DNA from: Alphaproteobacteria bacterium
Lineage (GTDB): Bacteria; Pseudomonadota; Alphaproteobacteria; UBA8366
Reading direction: 5' to 3'
Assembly: GCA_021774335.1 (NCBI GenBank)
Contig: JAJFJD010000040.1
Location: 248,001-312,000 of the forward strand
DNA: 64,000 nt
The notes beneath the pieces are model-generated. The model was not told where the DNA came from and did not search any database. It worked only from the letters and a program-made list of their open reading frames with translations. Each line of letters opens with the position of its first letter. The stretch's first letter is position 1. Below are positions 1 through 9,747 of the stretch, piece by piece. Position numbers and translations under genes: made by a program.

Positions 1-500
1 CCGGACGGTAACGAAAACACACCATTCGTCGATAGCTGGCGCAGCAATCCCCGGACCGTAAGGTTCAGCGACACATCCGCGAGATCGCTCAACGCACGGG
101 TGACCCGGCCGACCGGCCAGATACCCGCTATATCGGCCAGGGCGATCAGTAGGGCTGCCCTGTTTTTGGCCTGGCGCAGACCCGGCATCAGTTTTTCTGC
201 CGAATTTGCATCCGCCAAATCGGCCTGAAGCTGGTCGATGATCTCTTGGAACACGTCATCCGGACCCCGATGGAGCGCCTCCACGGCGATTTCCGGATTG
301 CGCACCAGCAATTGCCCGAGATAGGGGCTATTCCCGAAAATCGCCTCCAATACAGCCTTGCCGGCCGGATCGGATGCGACGGCTCGCATGGCCTCTCCGG
401 CGTCTGAGGAATCCGCGAATTCCTGCCATCGCTCCATTCCGACGGCGGCGCGCTCCGGATTGGCGGATTTTGGGAGGTTTTCGGCCTTGATCGGGATCAT
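1..500 (-). CDS. glnE: Bifunctional glutamine synthetase adenylyltransferase/deadenylyltransferase, N-terminal part (cut by window edge)
   Basis: Only the N-terminal 166 or so codons are present; the gene runs off the left edge. GlnE adds and removes AMP on glutamine synthetase in response to the PII signal, controlling nitrogen assimilation in the cytoplasm. The minus-strand translation begins MIPIKAENLPKSAN. It contains two stretches typical of the GlnE N-terminal domain: GNSPYLGQLLVRNPE around residue 56, and LRQAKNRAALLIALADIAG around residue 108, the conserved 'LR..K....l.iALaDi.G' pattern. The ATG at 498-500 is the first start after an AT-rich intergenic region shared with the divergent gene at 589. 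The catalytic nucleotidyltransferase motifs lie outside the window. Identification is by motif recognition and is fairly secure. Confidence 0.88.
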   Translation of the reverse strand, partial: MIPIKAENLPKSANPERAAVGMERWQEFADSSDAGEAMRAVASDPAGKAVLEAIFGNSPYLGQLLVRNPEIAVEALHRGPDDVFQEIIDQLQADLADANSAEKLMPGLRQAKNRAALLIALADIAGIWPVGRVTRALSDLADVSLNLTVRGLLRQLSTNGVFSLPS

Positions 501-588
501 ATTAGTCTCTGAAATTCTTCGGAAATCCTAGGATATTTGGCTAACTCCACTATATTAGGTCAATAGTGTAAGCGGAGCCGGGGGATCC

Positions 589-3500
589 TTGCGCAGTATA
601 TGCATACGTGTGGCACAGATTGCTGTCACCGTCATTCTGAGCGTTACGATTCTCGTCAGTCTCGGGTTGTGGCGCCTGTCCCAGGGACCGGTCTCGCTTA
701 ACTTTCTCGCCCCTGCATTGGAGCGTAGCTTCGCCGTACGGGATACGTCCTTTGCGGTCGAAGTCGATGATACGTCATTGGTCTGGGGCGGATGGAAACG
801 GGTCATCGATATCCGCAGCCGGAATGTGCGTGTCTTTGCGGCGGACGGCAATTTGGCGGCGGTGCTGCCGGATGTCTCGATCGGTCTTTCCTTTACCGGC
901 CTCTTGCGCGGCGATCTCGCCGTGTCTCGCCTGGACGTGTTCGGCGTCCGGGCCATCATTGAGCGGTTTCCGGACGGACGGTTCGGATTCCAGATGCCCA
1001 CGGATCCGGCGGGCAAAGAAAAGCGCCAGGGCGCGTTGGTCGACGCGGCGGAGGACTTCCTGCGACCCATGCGCGAACGGACAGGGCCGTTTCGATATCT
1101 CCAGCGGTTCTCGGTGCTCGAGGGCCGGTTCCAGTTCATCGATCGCTTGACCGGCGAGATTTGGGCGATCCCGCAAGCCGAAATCGTAACGGAATTTCTG
1201 CGTGATGCGATTGAGACACGGCTGGCGTTGGGGGTCGATGCCGATGGCCAACGGATGCAGTTGCTCGCCACTATCCTGCATGACCGGCGCAGTCGCAGAA
1301 TCGGGGGACGCGTCGATTTCAACCGGTTGGAACCTTCGGTTATTGCGCGAGCCTTCCCTTATCTGAATCAACTCGCGGACATTCGCGCCCCGTTTTCAGG
1401 GAACGTAAATTTCGAAATAGCACATGGTTGGCAGCTTCTCGGTTTGCGCCTGCAATTGGTCAGCGACTTTGGGCAAGCGACCTTTGCAATGGCCTATCCG
1501 TCCGGCAGCGAGATGGTCCAGGTCAGCGCCCGGATGAACGACATTCGCTTGGCGAGCCTGGCTCGCGCGACGCCGGCGTTGTCGCCCCTTGCGGGACTGG
1601 ATATTCCGGTCAGCGGCGTGCTCGAAGGGGTCGCCGATCCCGCCGGCCGATTCAAGCTCACCAAGGTCGATCTCACGAGCGGCGGGGGGCAGGTGGATTT
1701 GCCGGGCGTCTTTCCGCAAGCCATGAAGATTGCAGGGGCGCGATTATCGGCGGACATCGATGCGACGACCTCGACCGCCATGGTTCGGGATTTTTCCGTC
1801 GATTTCGGCGGAACTAAGGTTTCGACGTCAGGGCGTATCCGGCGCGACGATACAGGCTACACGATGGCCGTCGACGCCAAGGTCGCCGCATTACCGTTGA
1901 GCGATCTGGCGAAGTATTGGCCGCCGGGAATGGGCGTCAGCGCGCGGCAGTGGGTCATCAGCAATATCGTCGAAGGGACAGTGAGCGAAGGGACGGTGTC
2001 GCTGGCCTTGAATATGCCGGTTGAAAATGACCGGGCTTCGGTACAGGTCGAGTCGATCGATGGCACGCTGCAATACCAGGATTTATCGATCAAGTACTGG
2101 GAGCCGCTTCCCAAAGTCGCCGGTGTCGGTGGGACGGCAACGTTTAATGCCCAGGGGTTCAAGTTCGCCGTGAGCAGCGGGCGGCTGCAAGATCTCGCGG
2201 TGGAGAAAGCCTCGGTTGATATCACCGGTCTCGATGCGGAGGATCAGGCGATTTCGATCGATGCCGCCTTGCGAGGTTCGGCGCGAACGTTGGCGCAAAT
2301 TCTGGACCGTAAGCCGCTTGGCTACGTCTCGGAGATCGGTATTAGCCCGGCCGCAATTACCGGCGAAGCGGTGGTTCGCACGAAGTTTGAATTCCCGTTG
2401 ATTACCGGTCTAGACGCCAAGAGCATCAAATTTTCCGCGTCAGCAGGGCTCGGTAAATTGGCGGTTTCGCCCGCACCGTTCGGATTGACGCCACGCGACG
2501 GTGACATTCGTCTAAAGGTGAATAACGCAGGGCTTAGCGCGACCGGAACGATGCGGCTGTTAGCGAGCCCAGCCACTGTTGATTGGCGTGAGGATTTCAG
2601 GAAAGACGCGAAAGTGCGGACCAATCTGGTTGTCTCCGGACGGCTGCCGGATTTGTCGCGGCCTGGTTTCGGGGTGCCGCCGACGAAAATGATCAAAGGT
2701 CCATCCGACGTAAACGTGGTTGTCACGGCGCGATCGGATGGCAGTACGGAAATCCTGGCGGGTTTCGAATTGGTCGATGCAGCATTGGATATGAAGGAAG
2801 TCGGCTGGACCAAGCCGATTGGCGTCCCGGGTACCGCGAATGTTGTTGTCACCTTGGATGAGCAAGGTGTGCGCGCCGTCGATAAATTCAGCGTCGACGC
2901 TGGGTCGTCGAAGCTTCTGGGGTCGGCCAAGCCGCGCGCCAAAGACCGGGCCACGTGGCGGATCGATATTGAACAGTTCGAAAATGCCGGCAGTGATCTG
3001 GCCGGCCGTGTCGACATTGGTCCGGGCGGGGCGATTTCCGCAACGGTGTCGGGACGCCGTTTTGATATCGGTCCCATACTGGACGCCGAAGAGAAGGGCG
3101 CACAGCCATCTGCCGAAACCGCCGGTGAGTCTGTCCGACTGAATGCCCGTTTCGATGAACTGCGCTGGGGGCCGGATCGGAAGCTGCACCAGGCGAATTT
3201 ATTGCTGCATCGTCAGCGGGGCGTTGTCCGCGGCTTGGTTCTCGATGGCCTATTGGGGAAACAGGCGAAGCTCGATATCAAGTTTCTCCCAGGGCCCGAC
3301 GGCCAGATCCTGCGGATCGTTGCGGACGATTTCGGCGAGGTCCTGTCGATGTCACCGACGAAGAGTCGCGTGGTGGGAGGCACCCTGTTGATCCGGGGTA
3401 TTCGTCCATCGCCGGATGCGCCGATAGAAGGGGACTTCATCGCGTCGAAGTTCAAGCTGTCGAAGGCGCCGACGCTCGCCAAGGTCCTGCAGGTCGCATC

Positions 3501-3915
3501 GCTTACCGGCATCGGCGGGGCCATGTCGAACAAGGGGCTGAAGTTTGACGCCTTCGAAGGGAAATTCGTTTATCGCGACAATCGCGTGACGTTCTCCAAG
3601 GCCAGCGCCCATGGCTCGTCGATCGGCGTGACCGTCAACGGGATTTTGGATATGGAGGCCGATACGGCGAATCTGGGCGGCACGCTGGTGCCGGCCTATT
3701 CGTTCAATCGTGCCATCGGCAAAATCCCGGTGATCGGGTCTTTGCTGACCGGCGGCGAGAACGAAGGCGTGTTCGCCGCGACCTACCGGGTGGCAGGGCC
3801 GCTCGAAAATCCCAAAATTTCGGTCAACCCGCTCTCGGCGTTGGCGCCGGGTTTCCTGCGCAACTTGTTCGGGCTGGGCGCGGGCAAGCCGCAGAGCGAA
3901 ACACCTGCCAATTAA
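589..3915 (+). CDS. AsmA-like / DUF3971 (YhdP-type) envelope protein
   Basis: A 1108-residue protein starting at TTG (589) behind a GGGGGA-like ribosome-binding site. It has one N-terminal membrane segment (about residues 9-28) and a long beta-rich, low-cysteine body expected to lie in the periplasm. The C-terminal 200 residues (SKAPTLAKVLQVASLTGIG, then the FNRAIGKIPVIGSLLTGG region) are typical of the AsmA_2 / DUF3971 domain in alphaproteobacteria. Relatives such as YhdP and TamB are proposed bridge proteins for phospholipid transport to the outer membrane; that role is inferred here from family only. It diverges from glnE and converges on tyrS, an order common in Rhodospirillales. No catalytic motif is seen. 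Confidence 0.88.
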   Translation: MRSICIRVAQIAVTVILSVTILVSLGLWRLSQGPVSLNFLAPALERSFAVRDTSFAVEVDDTSLVWGGWKRVIDIRSRNVRVFAADGNLAAVLPDVSIGLSFTGLLRGDLAVSRLDVFGVRAIIERFPDGRFGFQMPTDPAGKEKRQGALVDAAEDFLRPMRERTGPFRYLQRFSVLEGRFQFIDRLTGEIWAIPQAEIVTEFLRDAIETRLALGVDADGQRMQLLATILHDRRSRRIGGRVDFNRLEPSVIARAFPYLNQLADIRAPFSGNVNFEIAHGWQLLGLRLQLVSDFGQATFAMAYPSGSEMVQVSARMNDIRLASLARATPALSPLAGLDIPVSGVLEGVADPAGRFKLTKVDLTSGGGQVDLPGVFPQAMKIAGARLSADIDATTSTAMVRDFSVDFGGTKVSTSGRIRRDDTGYTMAVDAKVAALPLSDLAKYWPPGMGVSARQWVISNIVEGTVSEGTVSLALNMPVENDRASVQVESIDGTLQYQDLSIKYWEPLPKVAGVGGTATFNAQGFKFAVSSGRLQDLAVEKASVDITGLDAEDQAISIDAALRGSARTLAQILDRKPLGYVSEIGISPAAITGEAVVRTKFEFPLITGLDAKSIKFSASAGLGKLAVSPAPFGLTPRDGDIRLKVNNAGLSATGTMRLLASPATVDWREDFRKDAKVRTNLVVSGRLPDLSRPGFGVPPTKMIKGPSDVNVVVTARSDGSTEILAGFELVDAALDMKEVGWTKPIGVPGTANVVVTLDEQGVRAVDKFSVDAGSSKLLGSAKPRAKDRATWRIDIEQFENAGSDLAGRVDIGPGGAISATVSGRRFDIGPILDAEEKGAQPSAETAGESVRLNARFDELRWGPDRKLHQANLLLHRQRGVVRGLVLDGLLGKQAKLDIKFLPGPDGQILRIVADDFGEVLSMSPTKSRVVGGTLLIRGIRPSPDAPIEGDFIASKFKLSKAPTLAKVLQVASLTGIGGAMSNKGLKFDAFEGKFVYRDNRVTFSKASAHGSSIGVTVNGILDMEADTANLGGTLVPAYSFNRAIGKIPVIGSLLTGGENEGVFAATYRVAGPLENPKISVNPLSALAPGFLRNLFGLGAGKPQSETPAN

Positions 3916-3930
3916 CGCACGGAGCCTTAT

Positions 3931-5184
3931 TCAGCTAGGCCGGACCAACGCGTGGCGCTTTTTGCCGGCGGACAGTTTGATGACGCCCTGATCGTTTATA
4001 TCGGCGAGGGACACAGTCTGACTCTCGTCGTCGATCTTCTCGTCGTTGATCCGGGCGCCACCGCCACGGATCAGTCGCCGGGCCTCGCCGTTACTTTGGC
4101 TTAGGCCTGCGCGCGCCATCAGGACGAAGGCGGGGATACCCTCTTCCAATTCGCTTTTGGGGACATCGACGCTGGGCAGGTCCGCCCCGAAGTTGCCGTC
4201 GACAAAGGTCTTGCGCGCGGTCTCGGCTGCCGTGGCCGCCGCATCGTCGCCACGGCAAAGCCGGGTCGCCTCGTTTGCGAGAATGATCTTGGCGTCGTTG
4301 ATCTCGGCGCCTTCGAGCGCCTCGAGCCGCGTGATCTCGTCAATCGGCAATTCCGTGAACAAGCGCAGAAAGCGGCCAACGTCGGCGTCTTCCGTGTTGC
4401 GCCAGTATTGCCAATAGTCATAAGCCGGCAGACGATCCTCGTTCAGCCAGACGGCGCCGCTCGCGGTCTTGCCCATCTTGGCGCCGCTGGCCGTCGTCAT
4501 CAGCGGCGTGGTCAACCCGTACAGCTCCATCTGCGCCGAGCGGCGTCCGAGATCGACGCCATTCACGATGTTGCCCCATTGGTCGGACCCGCCCATCTGC
4601 AAGCGGCATTTGTACCGGCGGCCGAGTTCGACGAAATCATAGGCCTGCAGCACCATGTAGTTGAATTCCAGGAAGCTCAGAGGCTGCTCGCGCTCCAGGC
4701 GAAGTTTGACGGAATCGAAGGACAGCATCCGGTTGACCGAGAAGTGGCGGCCGTATTCGCGCAGGAATTCGATATAGGCCAACTCGTCGAGCCATTCGGC
4801 GTTGTTCACCGTGATCGCGTCAGTCGGCCCGTCCCCGAAGGTCAAAAATTTCTCGAAGACGCCCTTTATGCCGTCGATGTTGCGGTTGATGTCCGCTTCG
4901 GTGAGCAATTGCCGCTGTTCGTCCTTGCCGGATGGATCGCCAATTTTTGTGGTGCCCCCGCCCATCAGCACGATCGGCTTGTGTCCGGTCCGCTGCAACA
5001 GGCGCAGCAGCATGATCGGGACCAGGCTGCCCACATGGAGGGAATCTGCGGTGGCATCGAAGCCGATATAGGCCGAAACCGGACCCTCGGCACAGAGCTT
5101 GTCGAGGGCTTCCGAATCGGTGCATTGATGCAGGAATCCCCGCTCGCCGACGGCGTTAAGGAAATCCGAACAAAGCGCGGTCAT
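3931..5184 (-). CDS. tyrS: Tyrosyl-tRNA synthetase
   Basis: This cytoplasmic class I aminoacyl-tRNA synthetase charges tRNA-Tyr. From the ATG at 5184 the protein is 417 residues ([17 protein letters not shown]), the usual size for bacterial TyrS. An upstream in-frame ATG at 5265 would add 27 residues of non-conserved sequence overlapping the divergent anmK start, so it is not used. The HIGH-type motif appears in [13 protein letters not shown] and the KMSKS-type motif as AKMGKTASG. Between them are the tyrosine-site blocks [10 protein letters not shown] and GGSDQWGNI. The C-terminal 70 residues form an S4 RNA-binding domain ([17 protein letters not shown]). It converges on the DUF3971 gene with 15 bp between the stops. 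Confidence 0.96.
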   Translation of the reverse strand: MTALCSDFLNAVGERGFLHQCTDSEALDKLCAEGPVSAYIGFDATADSLHVGSLVPIMLLRLLQRTGHKPIVLMGGGTTKIGDPSGKDEQRQLLTEADINRNIDGIKGVFEKFLTFGDGPTDAITVNNAEWLDELAYIEFLREYGRHFSVNRMLSFDSVKLRLEREQPLSFLEFNYMVLQAYDFVELGRRYKCRLQMGGSDQWGNIVNGVDLGRRSAQMELYGLTTPLMTTASGAKMGKTASGAVWLNEDRLPAYDYWQYWRNTEDADVGRFLRLFTELPIDEITRLEALEGAEINDAKIILANEATRLCRGDDAAATAAETARKTFVDGNFGADLPSVDVPKSELEEGIPAFVLMARAGLSQSNGEARRLIRGGGARINDEKIDDESQTVSLADINDQGVIKLSAGKKRHALVRPS

Positions 5185-5243
5185 GGTTCTGTCTAGCCTT
5201 GCGGAAAGGGCGGATCGTTTAGCACAATCGGTAGCGGCGAACA

Positions 5244-6359
5244 ATGACATCGACCGGCGCGGCAATGTCCCAAAAATCTGTCTTGGCCTTGGGCCTGATG
5301 AGCGGCACGTCGCTGGACGGTATCGACGCCGCCTTGCTCGAAACCGATGGCGTCAGCGTGGTCACCCCGATCGGCGCCCTGACCGAGCCCTATGAAGCTG
5401 CGTTGCAGGAGCGCTTGCGCGCCTGTCTCGGCCGGAAATCTAGCGATTCCGAGACCGACGGGGTTGAACAGGACATGACCCTGGCCCATGCCGGCGTGGT
5501 CGAAACCTTGCTGCGGATCAGTGGCCGGTCGGCGTCTGATGTGCATGTCGTCGGGTTTCATGGTCATACCCTGTTGCATCGGCCCGAGCGCCAATGGACC
5601 TGGCAATTGGGGGATGCGGCCTTGCTGGCATCGCGGATTGGGATCGATGTGGTCGGCGACTTTCGAAGCGCCGACGTGCAAGCGGGCGGGCAGGGCGCGC
5701 CCTTGGCACCCGCCTTCCACGCCGCGTTGGCCGCTGCCATGGATAAACCCGTCGCCGTGTTGAATCTGGGCGGCGTCGGCAATGTGACATGGGTTGGACC
5801 GGGCAGCGGACAAGACGGGGCGCTTGTCGCCTTCGATACGGGGCCGGGCAACGCTCTAATCGACGATTGGATGCGCCGCACGACCGGCAAGGGGTTCGAC
5901 CAGGACGGTCGGGCGGCAGCAGCCGGAACTATCGATCAAGCCGCTTTGGCGGCTTTGCTGGCACACCCATATTTTACCGCGCCGCCGCCGAAATCACTCG
6001 ACCGCGATGATTTCGACATGGGGGCCGTTGACGGCCTCACGGCGGAAGACGGGGCCGCGACACTGACCGCCTTTACCGTCACCGCCGTCGCCCGTGCGGC
6101 CGACTTGCTGCCGGCGCCGCCGGTCCGCTGGCTTGTCACCGGCGGCGGGCGGCATAACCCGACGTTGATGGCCATGCTGTCGCATGCGCTGAGCGTCCCC
6201 GTCGTGCCGGTCGAGAACGCCGGCTGGGACGGTGACGCGTTGGAAGCGCAGGCATTCGCCTATCTCGCCGTCCGGTCAGTGCGGGGGTTGCCGCTAAGCT
6301 GGCCGGGTACGACGGGCGTTCCTCAGCCGCAAACCGGCGGCCGGCTTTTTACCGCTTAA
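5244..6359 (+). CDS. anmK: Anhydro-N-acetylmuramic acid kinase
   Basis: A 371-residue protein of the AnmK family. AnmK opens and phosphorylates 1,6-anhydro-MurNAc from cell-wall turnover, giving MurNAc-6-phosphate for recycling. Diagnostic motifs are [18 protein letters not shown] near the N-terminus (phosphate 1 loop), [13 protein letters not shown], the [10 protein letters not shown] block, [12 protein letters not shown], and the C-terminal [12 protein letters not shown]. The length matches the family (360-380 residues). Starts at 5244 ([10 protein letters not shown]) or 5265 (MSQKSVL) are both possible, as neither has a strong ribosome-binding site. It is divergent from tyrS, and the TyrS-AnmK pairing is common in alphaproteobacteria. 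Confidence 0.95.
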   Translation: MTSTGAAMSQKSVLALGLMSGTSLDGIDAALLETDGVSVVTPIGALTEPYEAALQERLRACLGRKSSDSETDGVEQDMTLAHAGVVETLLRISGRSASDVHVVGFHGHTLLHRPERQWTWQLGDAALLASRIGIDVVGDFRSADVQAGGQGAPLAPAFHAALAAAMDKPVAVLNLGGVGNVTWVGPGSGQDGALVAFDTGPGNALIDDWMRRTTGKGFDQDGRAAAAGTIDQAALAALLAHPYFTAPPPKSLDRDDFDMGAVDGLTAEDGAATLTAFTVTAVARAADLLPAPPVRWLVTGGGRHNPTLMAMLSHALSVPVVPVENAGWDGDALEAQAFAYLAVRSVRGLPLSWPGTTGVPQPQTGGRLFTA

Positions 6360-7021
6360 CTGGCGGCCGATTGGTTCTCGTCGGGGGACAGGGCGTTGTC
6401 CAGATAGGCAGTCACCGCCGCGTCCATTTCCTCAAGCTGACCCGTGAAGAAATGATTAGCCTTCGGGACCGTCTCGTGATCGATGGCGATCCCGCGTTGC
6501 TGGCGCAATTTCTCGACGAGCTTCGTCACCGAATCCGCCGGGACGATCTCGTCTTCGGAACCGGTCACCATGAGACCCGACGCGGGGCAGGGCGCCAGGA
6601 AACTGAAGTCGTACATATTTGCGGGCGGCGCGATCGAGATGAAGCCGTCGATCTCCGGCCGCCGCATCAGCAATTGCATGCCGATCCATGCCCCGAAGGA
6701 AAATCCGCCGATCCAGCAGCCGCGGGAGTTCTGATTGAAGCTTTGCATCCAATCCAGCGCCGTTGCCGCATCGGAAAGTTCGCCTTCGCCGCGGGCGAAG
6801 GTTCCTTGCGATCGGCCGACACCCCGGAAATTAAAGCGCAGGCAAGAAAAACCACGCCGCACGAAGTTCTGGTAGATCGTATAGACCACCTTGTTATTCA
6901 TCGTGCCACCATGTTGCGGGTGGGGATGAAGGAACAAGGCGATCGGTGCGTTGACTTCCTGGCTGTGGTGATAACGGCCTTCGAGCCGGCCCTCTGGCCC
7001 GTTGATGATCACTTCTGGCAT
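6356..7021 (-). CDS. Alpha/beta hydrolase (CocE/NonD- or dienelactone-like, cytoplasmic)
   Basis: A 221-residue alpha/beta hydrolase from the ATG at 7021 (MPEVIINGPEGRLEGRY). An upstream in-frame ATG at 7153 would add 44 basic residues without conservation features. The oxyanion and N-terminal region reads LFLHPHPQHGGTMNNKVV. The nucleophile elbow is GGFSFGAW (Ser). The acid lies in TGSEDEIVP and the catalytic His in PKANHFFTGQLEEM, so the triad looks intact. Homologues of this length are widespread in alphaproteobacteria next to cysE and Fe-S genes, but the substrate is unknown to me. It ends convergently with anmK (4-bp overlap) and diverges from cysE. Confidence 0.85.
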   Translation of the reverse strand: MPEVIINGPEGRLEGRYHHSQEVNAPIALFLHPHPQHGGTMNNKVVYTIYQNFVRRGFSCLRFNFRGVGRSQGTFARGEGELSDAATALDWMQSFNQNSRGCWIGGFSFGAWIGMQLLMRRPEIDGFISIAPPANMYDFSFLAPCPASGLMVTGSEDEIVPADSVTKLVEKLRQQRGIAIDHETVPKANHFFTGQLEEMDAAVTAYLDNALSPDENQSAAS

Positions 7022-7284
7022 GATGGGGTTACCGTTTATCCTTACTCGTTTGCGTCGGGTTAGGGCTGATCGAACCCGACATTTGCGTTCGTCGGTCAGT
7101 GGTGCGAATTGAGCGAATAAATTTGCGGCCTCTTGAATTCTTGACCACTGCACTAGGTCATTCTATATCCACATCGACACATAAACCGGTGAATGACATG
7201 CCTAAAGCCCTCAGGGCATGCCGGTCGGGTAGCGCTTAATAAACCGCGAATCCGTTTGAAAATAAAGATTAGGCATTTTTTACC

Positions 7285-8043
7285 ATGTTCAAGATGTTGC
7301 GCGACGAGATTGACGCGATCATGCAACGGGATCCGGCCGCCCGCTCGCGGCTTGAGGTGGCGCTTTGCTATTCCGGTTTCCACGCTATCGTGCTGCACCG
7401 ATTGTCCCACGCCGCGTGGGGAAAAGAATGGCGGGTTTTCGCCCGTGCCCTCTCGCAATTCAATCGTTTTCTGACGGGGATCGAAATTCACCCGGCGGTT
7501 CGAATTGGTGACCGGTTCTTCATCGATCACGGGATGGGCGTGGTTATCGGCGAGACCGCGGAGATCGGCGACGACGTCACGTTGTATCACGATGTGACAT
7601 TGGGCGGCGTCGCGCCGTCGGTGGACGCTGACAGCCAACGCGACCGTAAGCGCCATCCGACGCTGGAGGACCGCGTGATCGTCGGTTCCGGCGCACAGAT
7701 TTTAGGACCCATCACCGTTGGCGCCTGTGCCCGCGTTGGGGCGAATGCGGTGGTCACGAAGGACATCATGCCGGGCATGACCGTCGTCGGCATTCCGGGG
7801 CGCGTGGTTCAGTCGCGTGCCAAGGGCGAAGATAGTCCGTTCTCGCCTTATGGAACGCCATTGGGCGACGTGCCGGATCCGGTAGCGCGCGCCATTGATG
7901 GGCTGATGGAGCATGTCTCGGTGCTGCAGGCGCGCATCGACGAGCTTGAGACGCAGGTAAAGGAAAAATCACCGTCGGTTGGGGCCGGCGGTTTTGAAGG
8001 TGAAGAAGGATCCGGGGAAGCCCCCAAGCTCGGATCGAACTAG
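7285..8043 (+). CDS. cysE: Serine O-acetyltransferase
   Basis: Makes O-acetylserine from serine and acetyl-CoA, the committed step of cysteine synthesis. It is the short (EpsC-type) form: a helical N-terminus ([21 protein letters not shown]) and a left-handed beta-helix with [36 protein letters not shown] and [17 protein letters not shown] hexapeptide turns, with the active-site His in the IDHGMG and LYHDVTLGG blocks. A C-terminal extension of about 60 residues ends in a short coiled coil ([16 protein letters not shown]) and a Gly/Glu tail. It lies upstream of iscR and the cysteine desulfurases, linking cysteine supply with sulfur mobilisation. A 131-bp leader precedes it; I see no clear operator there. 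Confidence 0.95.
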   Translation: MFKMLRDEIDAIMQRDPAARSRLEVALCYSGFHAIVLHRLSHAAWGKEWRVFARALSQFNRFLTGIEIHPAVRIGDRFFIDHGMGVVIGETAEIGDDVTLYHDVTLGGVAPSVDADSQRDRKRHPTLEDRVIVGSGAQILGPITVGACARVGANAVVTKDIMPGMTVVGIPGRVVQSRAKGEDSPFSPYGTPLGDVPDPVARAIDGLMEHVSVLQARIDELETQVKEKSPSVGAGGFEGEEGSGEAPKLGSN

Positions 8044-8128
8044 ACCGAACTAGGCAGCGGACCCGCGAAAATCCGCGCCAAGCGACGAACACTGGGAAAA
8101 TGGCTTTACAAAAATAAGCGAGGCGGCA

Positions 8129-8593
8129 GTGCGACTGAGTACAAAAGGCCGATATGCGGTCATGGCGATGGTGGATCTTGCCAAACACGGCGACGGCGAT
8201 CCCATGGCGTTATCGGAGATCGCGGTGCGGCAGGAGATTTCGCTTTCCTATCTGGAACAATTATTTGCGAAGCTGCGGCGGGCCGGATTGGTCAGCAGCG
8301 TCCGAGGGCCCGGTGGCGGCTACGTCTTGTCACGAACGGCGGAAGAAACCCGGCTTGCGGATATCATCGTGGCCGTGGACGAACCCATCCGCGCGACGCG
8401 ATGCGTGCCCGGATCCCCGGTGGGATGCACCGGCGACAAGGTGCGATGTGTCACGCATGACCTATGGGAAGAATTGGGTAATTTAATTCATCTGTTTTTC
8501 AGCTCAATTTCGCTCGCCGATGTTGTCGACCGCCGTATCCTCGGTCAAAGCGGCGTCATTCACCAATCGAACCAAGTCGCTGCCGCAGAGTAG
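8129..8593 (+). CDS. iscR: Rrf2-family Fe-S cluster regulator IscR
   Basis: A 154-residue winged-helix regulator starting at GTG (MRLSTKGRYAVMAMVDLA) behind a GAGGCGG ribosome-binding site. The wHTH contains ISLSYLEQLFAKLRRAGLV and the wing VRGPGGGYVLSR. The [2Fe-2S] ligand region has Cys-X7-Cys-X6-Cys-X2-His within TRCVPGSPVGCTGDKVRC followed by VTHDLW. This spacing differs from E. coli IscR (X5, X5) but resembles what I know of alphaproteobacterial IscR. As IscR it would sense cluster status and repress the adjacent desulfurase genes. It lies 85 bp after cysE and 44 bp before the first desulfurase, probably in one operon with the latter. Confidence 0.92.
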   Translation: MRLSTKGRYAVMAMVDLAKHGDGDPMALSEIAVRQEISLSYLEQLFAKLRRAGLVSSVRGPGGGYVLSRTAEETRLADIIVAVDEPIRATRCVPGSPVGCTGDKVRCVTHDLWEELGNLIHLFFSSISLADVVDRRILGQSGVIHQSNQVAAAE

Positions 8594-8637
8594 CGCGTCC
8601 GGTTCGATGGTGACCTAGATATCTGCGGTTTCGGTTC

Positions 8638-9747
8638 ATGGTTTATCTCGATCACAACGCTTCGGTTCCGATGAGCGCTTCCGTCATTGAAGCGATGGTG
8701 GAGGCTGCGCGGCAGGGTGGAAACCCGTCGTCGGTGCATGACTATGGCCGGCGCGCACGGGCCCGGATTGAGGCCGCGCGCAAGGACGTCGCCACAATGG
8801 TTGGGGCGGCGGCAAGCCAAGTGGTTTTCACCAGCGGGGCGACGGAAGCGAATGTCATGGCGCTGCGCGCCTGTAGCCGCGACCGTGTTTTCGTGTCCGC
8901 CACCGAACACGTGTCGGTTCTGGACGCTCATCCGACAGCAGTGGCGATCCCGGTTGACGCGGACGGCGTGGTCCAGCCGCCAGTAGTCCAGGCTGCGCTG
9001 ACAGCGGACAGGGTGGATGCCGGCGATGCTATTGTTTCCGTCATGCTGGCCAACAACGAAACCGGCGTGATCCAGCCTATCGCGGAGATTGCAGCCATGG
9101 TGCACGCGGCCGGTGCGTTGATGCATTGCGATGCGGTCCAGGCGCCGGGCCGGTTGCCGGTGGACATGGCGGCGCTTGGGGTCGATCTGATGACGGTCTC
9201 TGCCCACAAGGCCGGTGGCCCGGCGGGGGTCGGCGCGTTGATCCTGCGCGACGCGTCGCTGCTACGTCCCGACACGAAGGGCGGCGGTCAGGAGAAGGGC
9301 CTGCGGGGCGGCACCGAGAATATCACGGGGATCGCCGGGTTTGGCGCGGCCGCGAAACTGGCGGCAGCATTCAATGGTGCGGACGAGATCGCCCGGCGGC
9401 GCGACAGGATCGAGGCAGAGGTGTTGCAGGAAGTCCCCGACGCTGTCGTCTTTGGTAGCGATGTACCGCGGCTTCCCAATACCAGTTGCATGGCCATACC
9501 CGGCATCGGCGCGGAGACGCAGGTCATGGCGCTGGACCTTGCCGGCTACGCCGTTAGTGCTGGTTCGGCCTGTTCGTCCGGCAAGGTGAAAACCAGCCAT
9601 GTGTTGCTGGCGATGGGGGCGGACGACGATGTTGCGCGCTGTGCTATTCGCATCAGTCTCGGTCCGGAAACCAGCGATGCCGATATCGACGGTTTCATCA
9701 CCGCCTGGATTGACCTTATTCATCGTTTGCGACGGAGTGCCGCTTGA
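8638..9747 (+). CDS. Cysteine desulfurase (NifS/IscS family), first of two
   Basis: A PLP enzyme (369 residues) that removes sulfur from cysteine as an enzyme persulfide. The PLP-binding lysine lies in SAHKAGGP (Lys191), the substrate region is TSGATEANVMAL, and the catalytic cysteine is in the flexible loop SAGSACSSGKVKTSHVL (Cys312). This loop is the long, class I (IscS/NifS) type. It overlaps the following iscS by one base (TGATG), so the two are probably translationally coupled. It is shorter and more divergent than the second copy (for example SVPMSAS in place of ATTPTDE near the N-terminus), suggesting a specialised sulfur donor. What separates the roles of the two copies cannot be read from sequence. 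Confidence 0.92.
   Translation: MVYLDHNASVPMSASVIEAMVEAARQGGNPSSVHDYGRRARARIEAARKDVATMVGAAASQVVFTSGATEANVMALRACSRDRVFVSATEHVSVLDAHPTAVAIPVDADGVVQPPVVQAALTADRVDAGDAIVSVMLANNETGVIQPIAEIAAMVHAAGALMHCDAVQAPGRLPVDMAALGVDLMTVSAHKAGGPAGVGALILRDASLLRPDTKGGGQEKGLRGGTENITGIAGFGAAAKLAAAFNGADEIARRRDRIEAEVLQEVPDAVVFGSDVPRLPNTSCMAIPGIGAETQVMALDLAGYAVSAGSACSSGKVKTSHVLLAMGADDDVARCAIRISLGPETSDADIDGFITAWIDLIHRLRRSAA

Noticed and set aside
4408-5196. A 262-residue plus-strand frame
   Set aside because: Antisense to tyrS.
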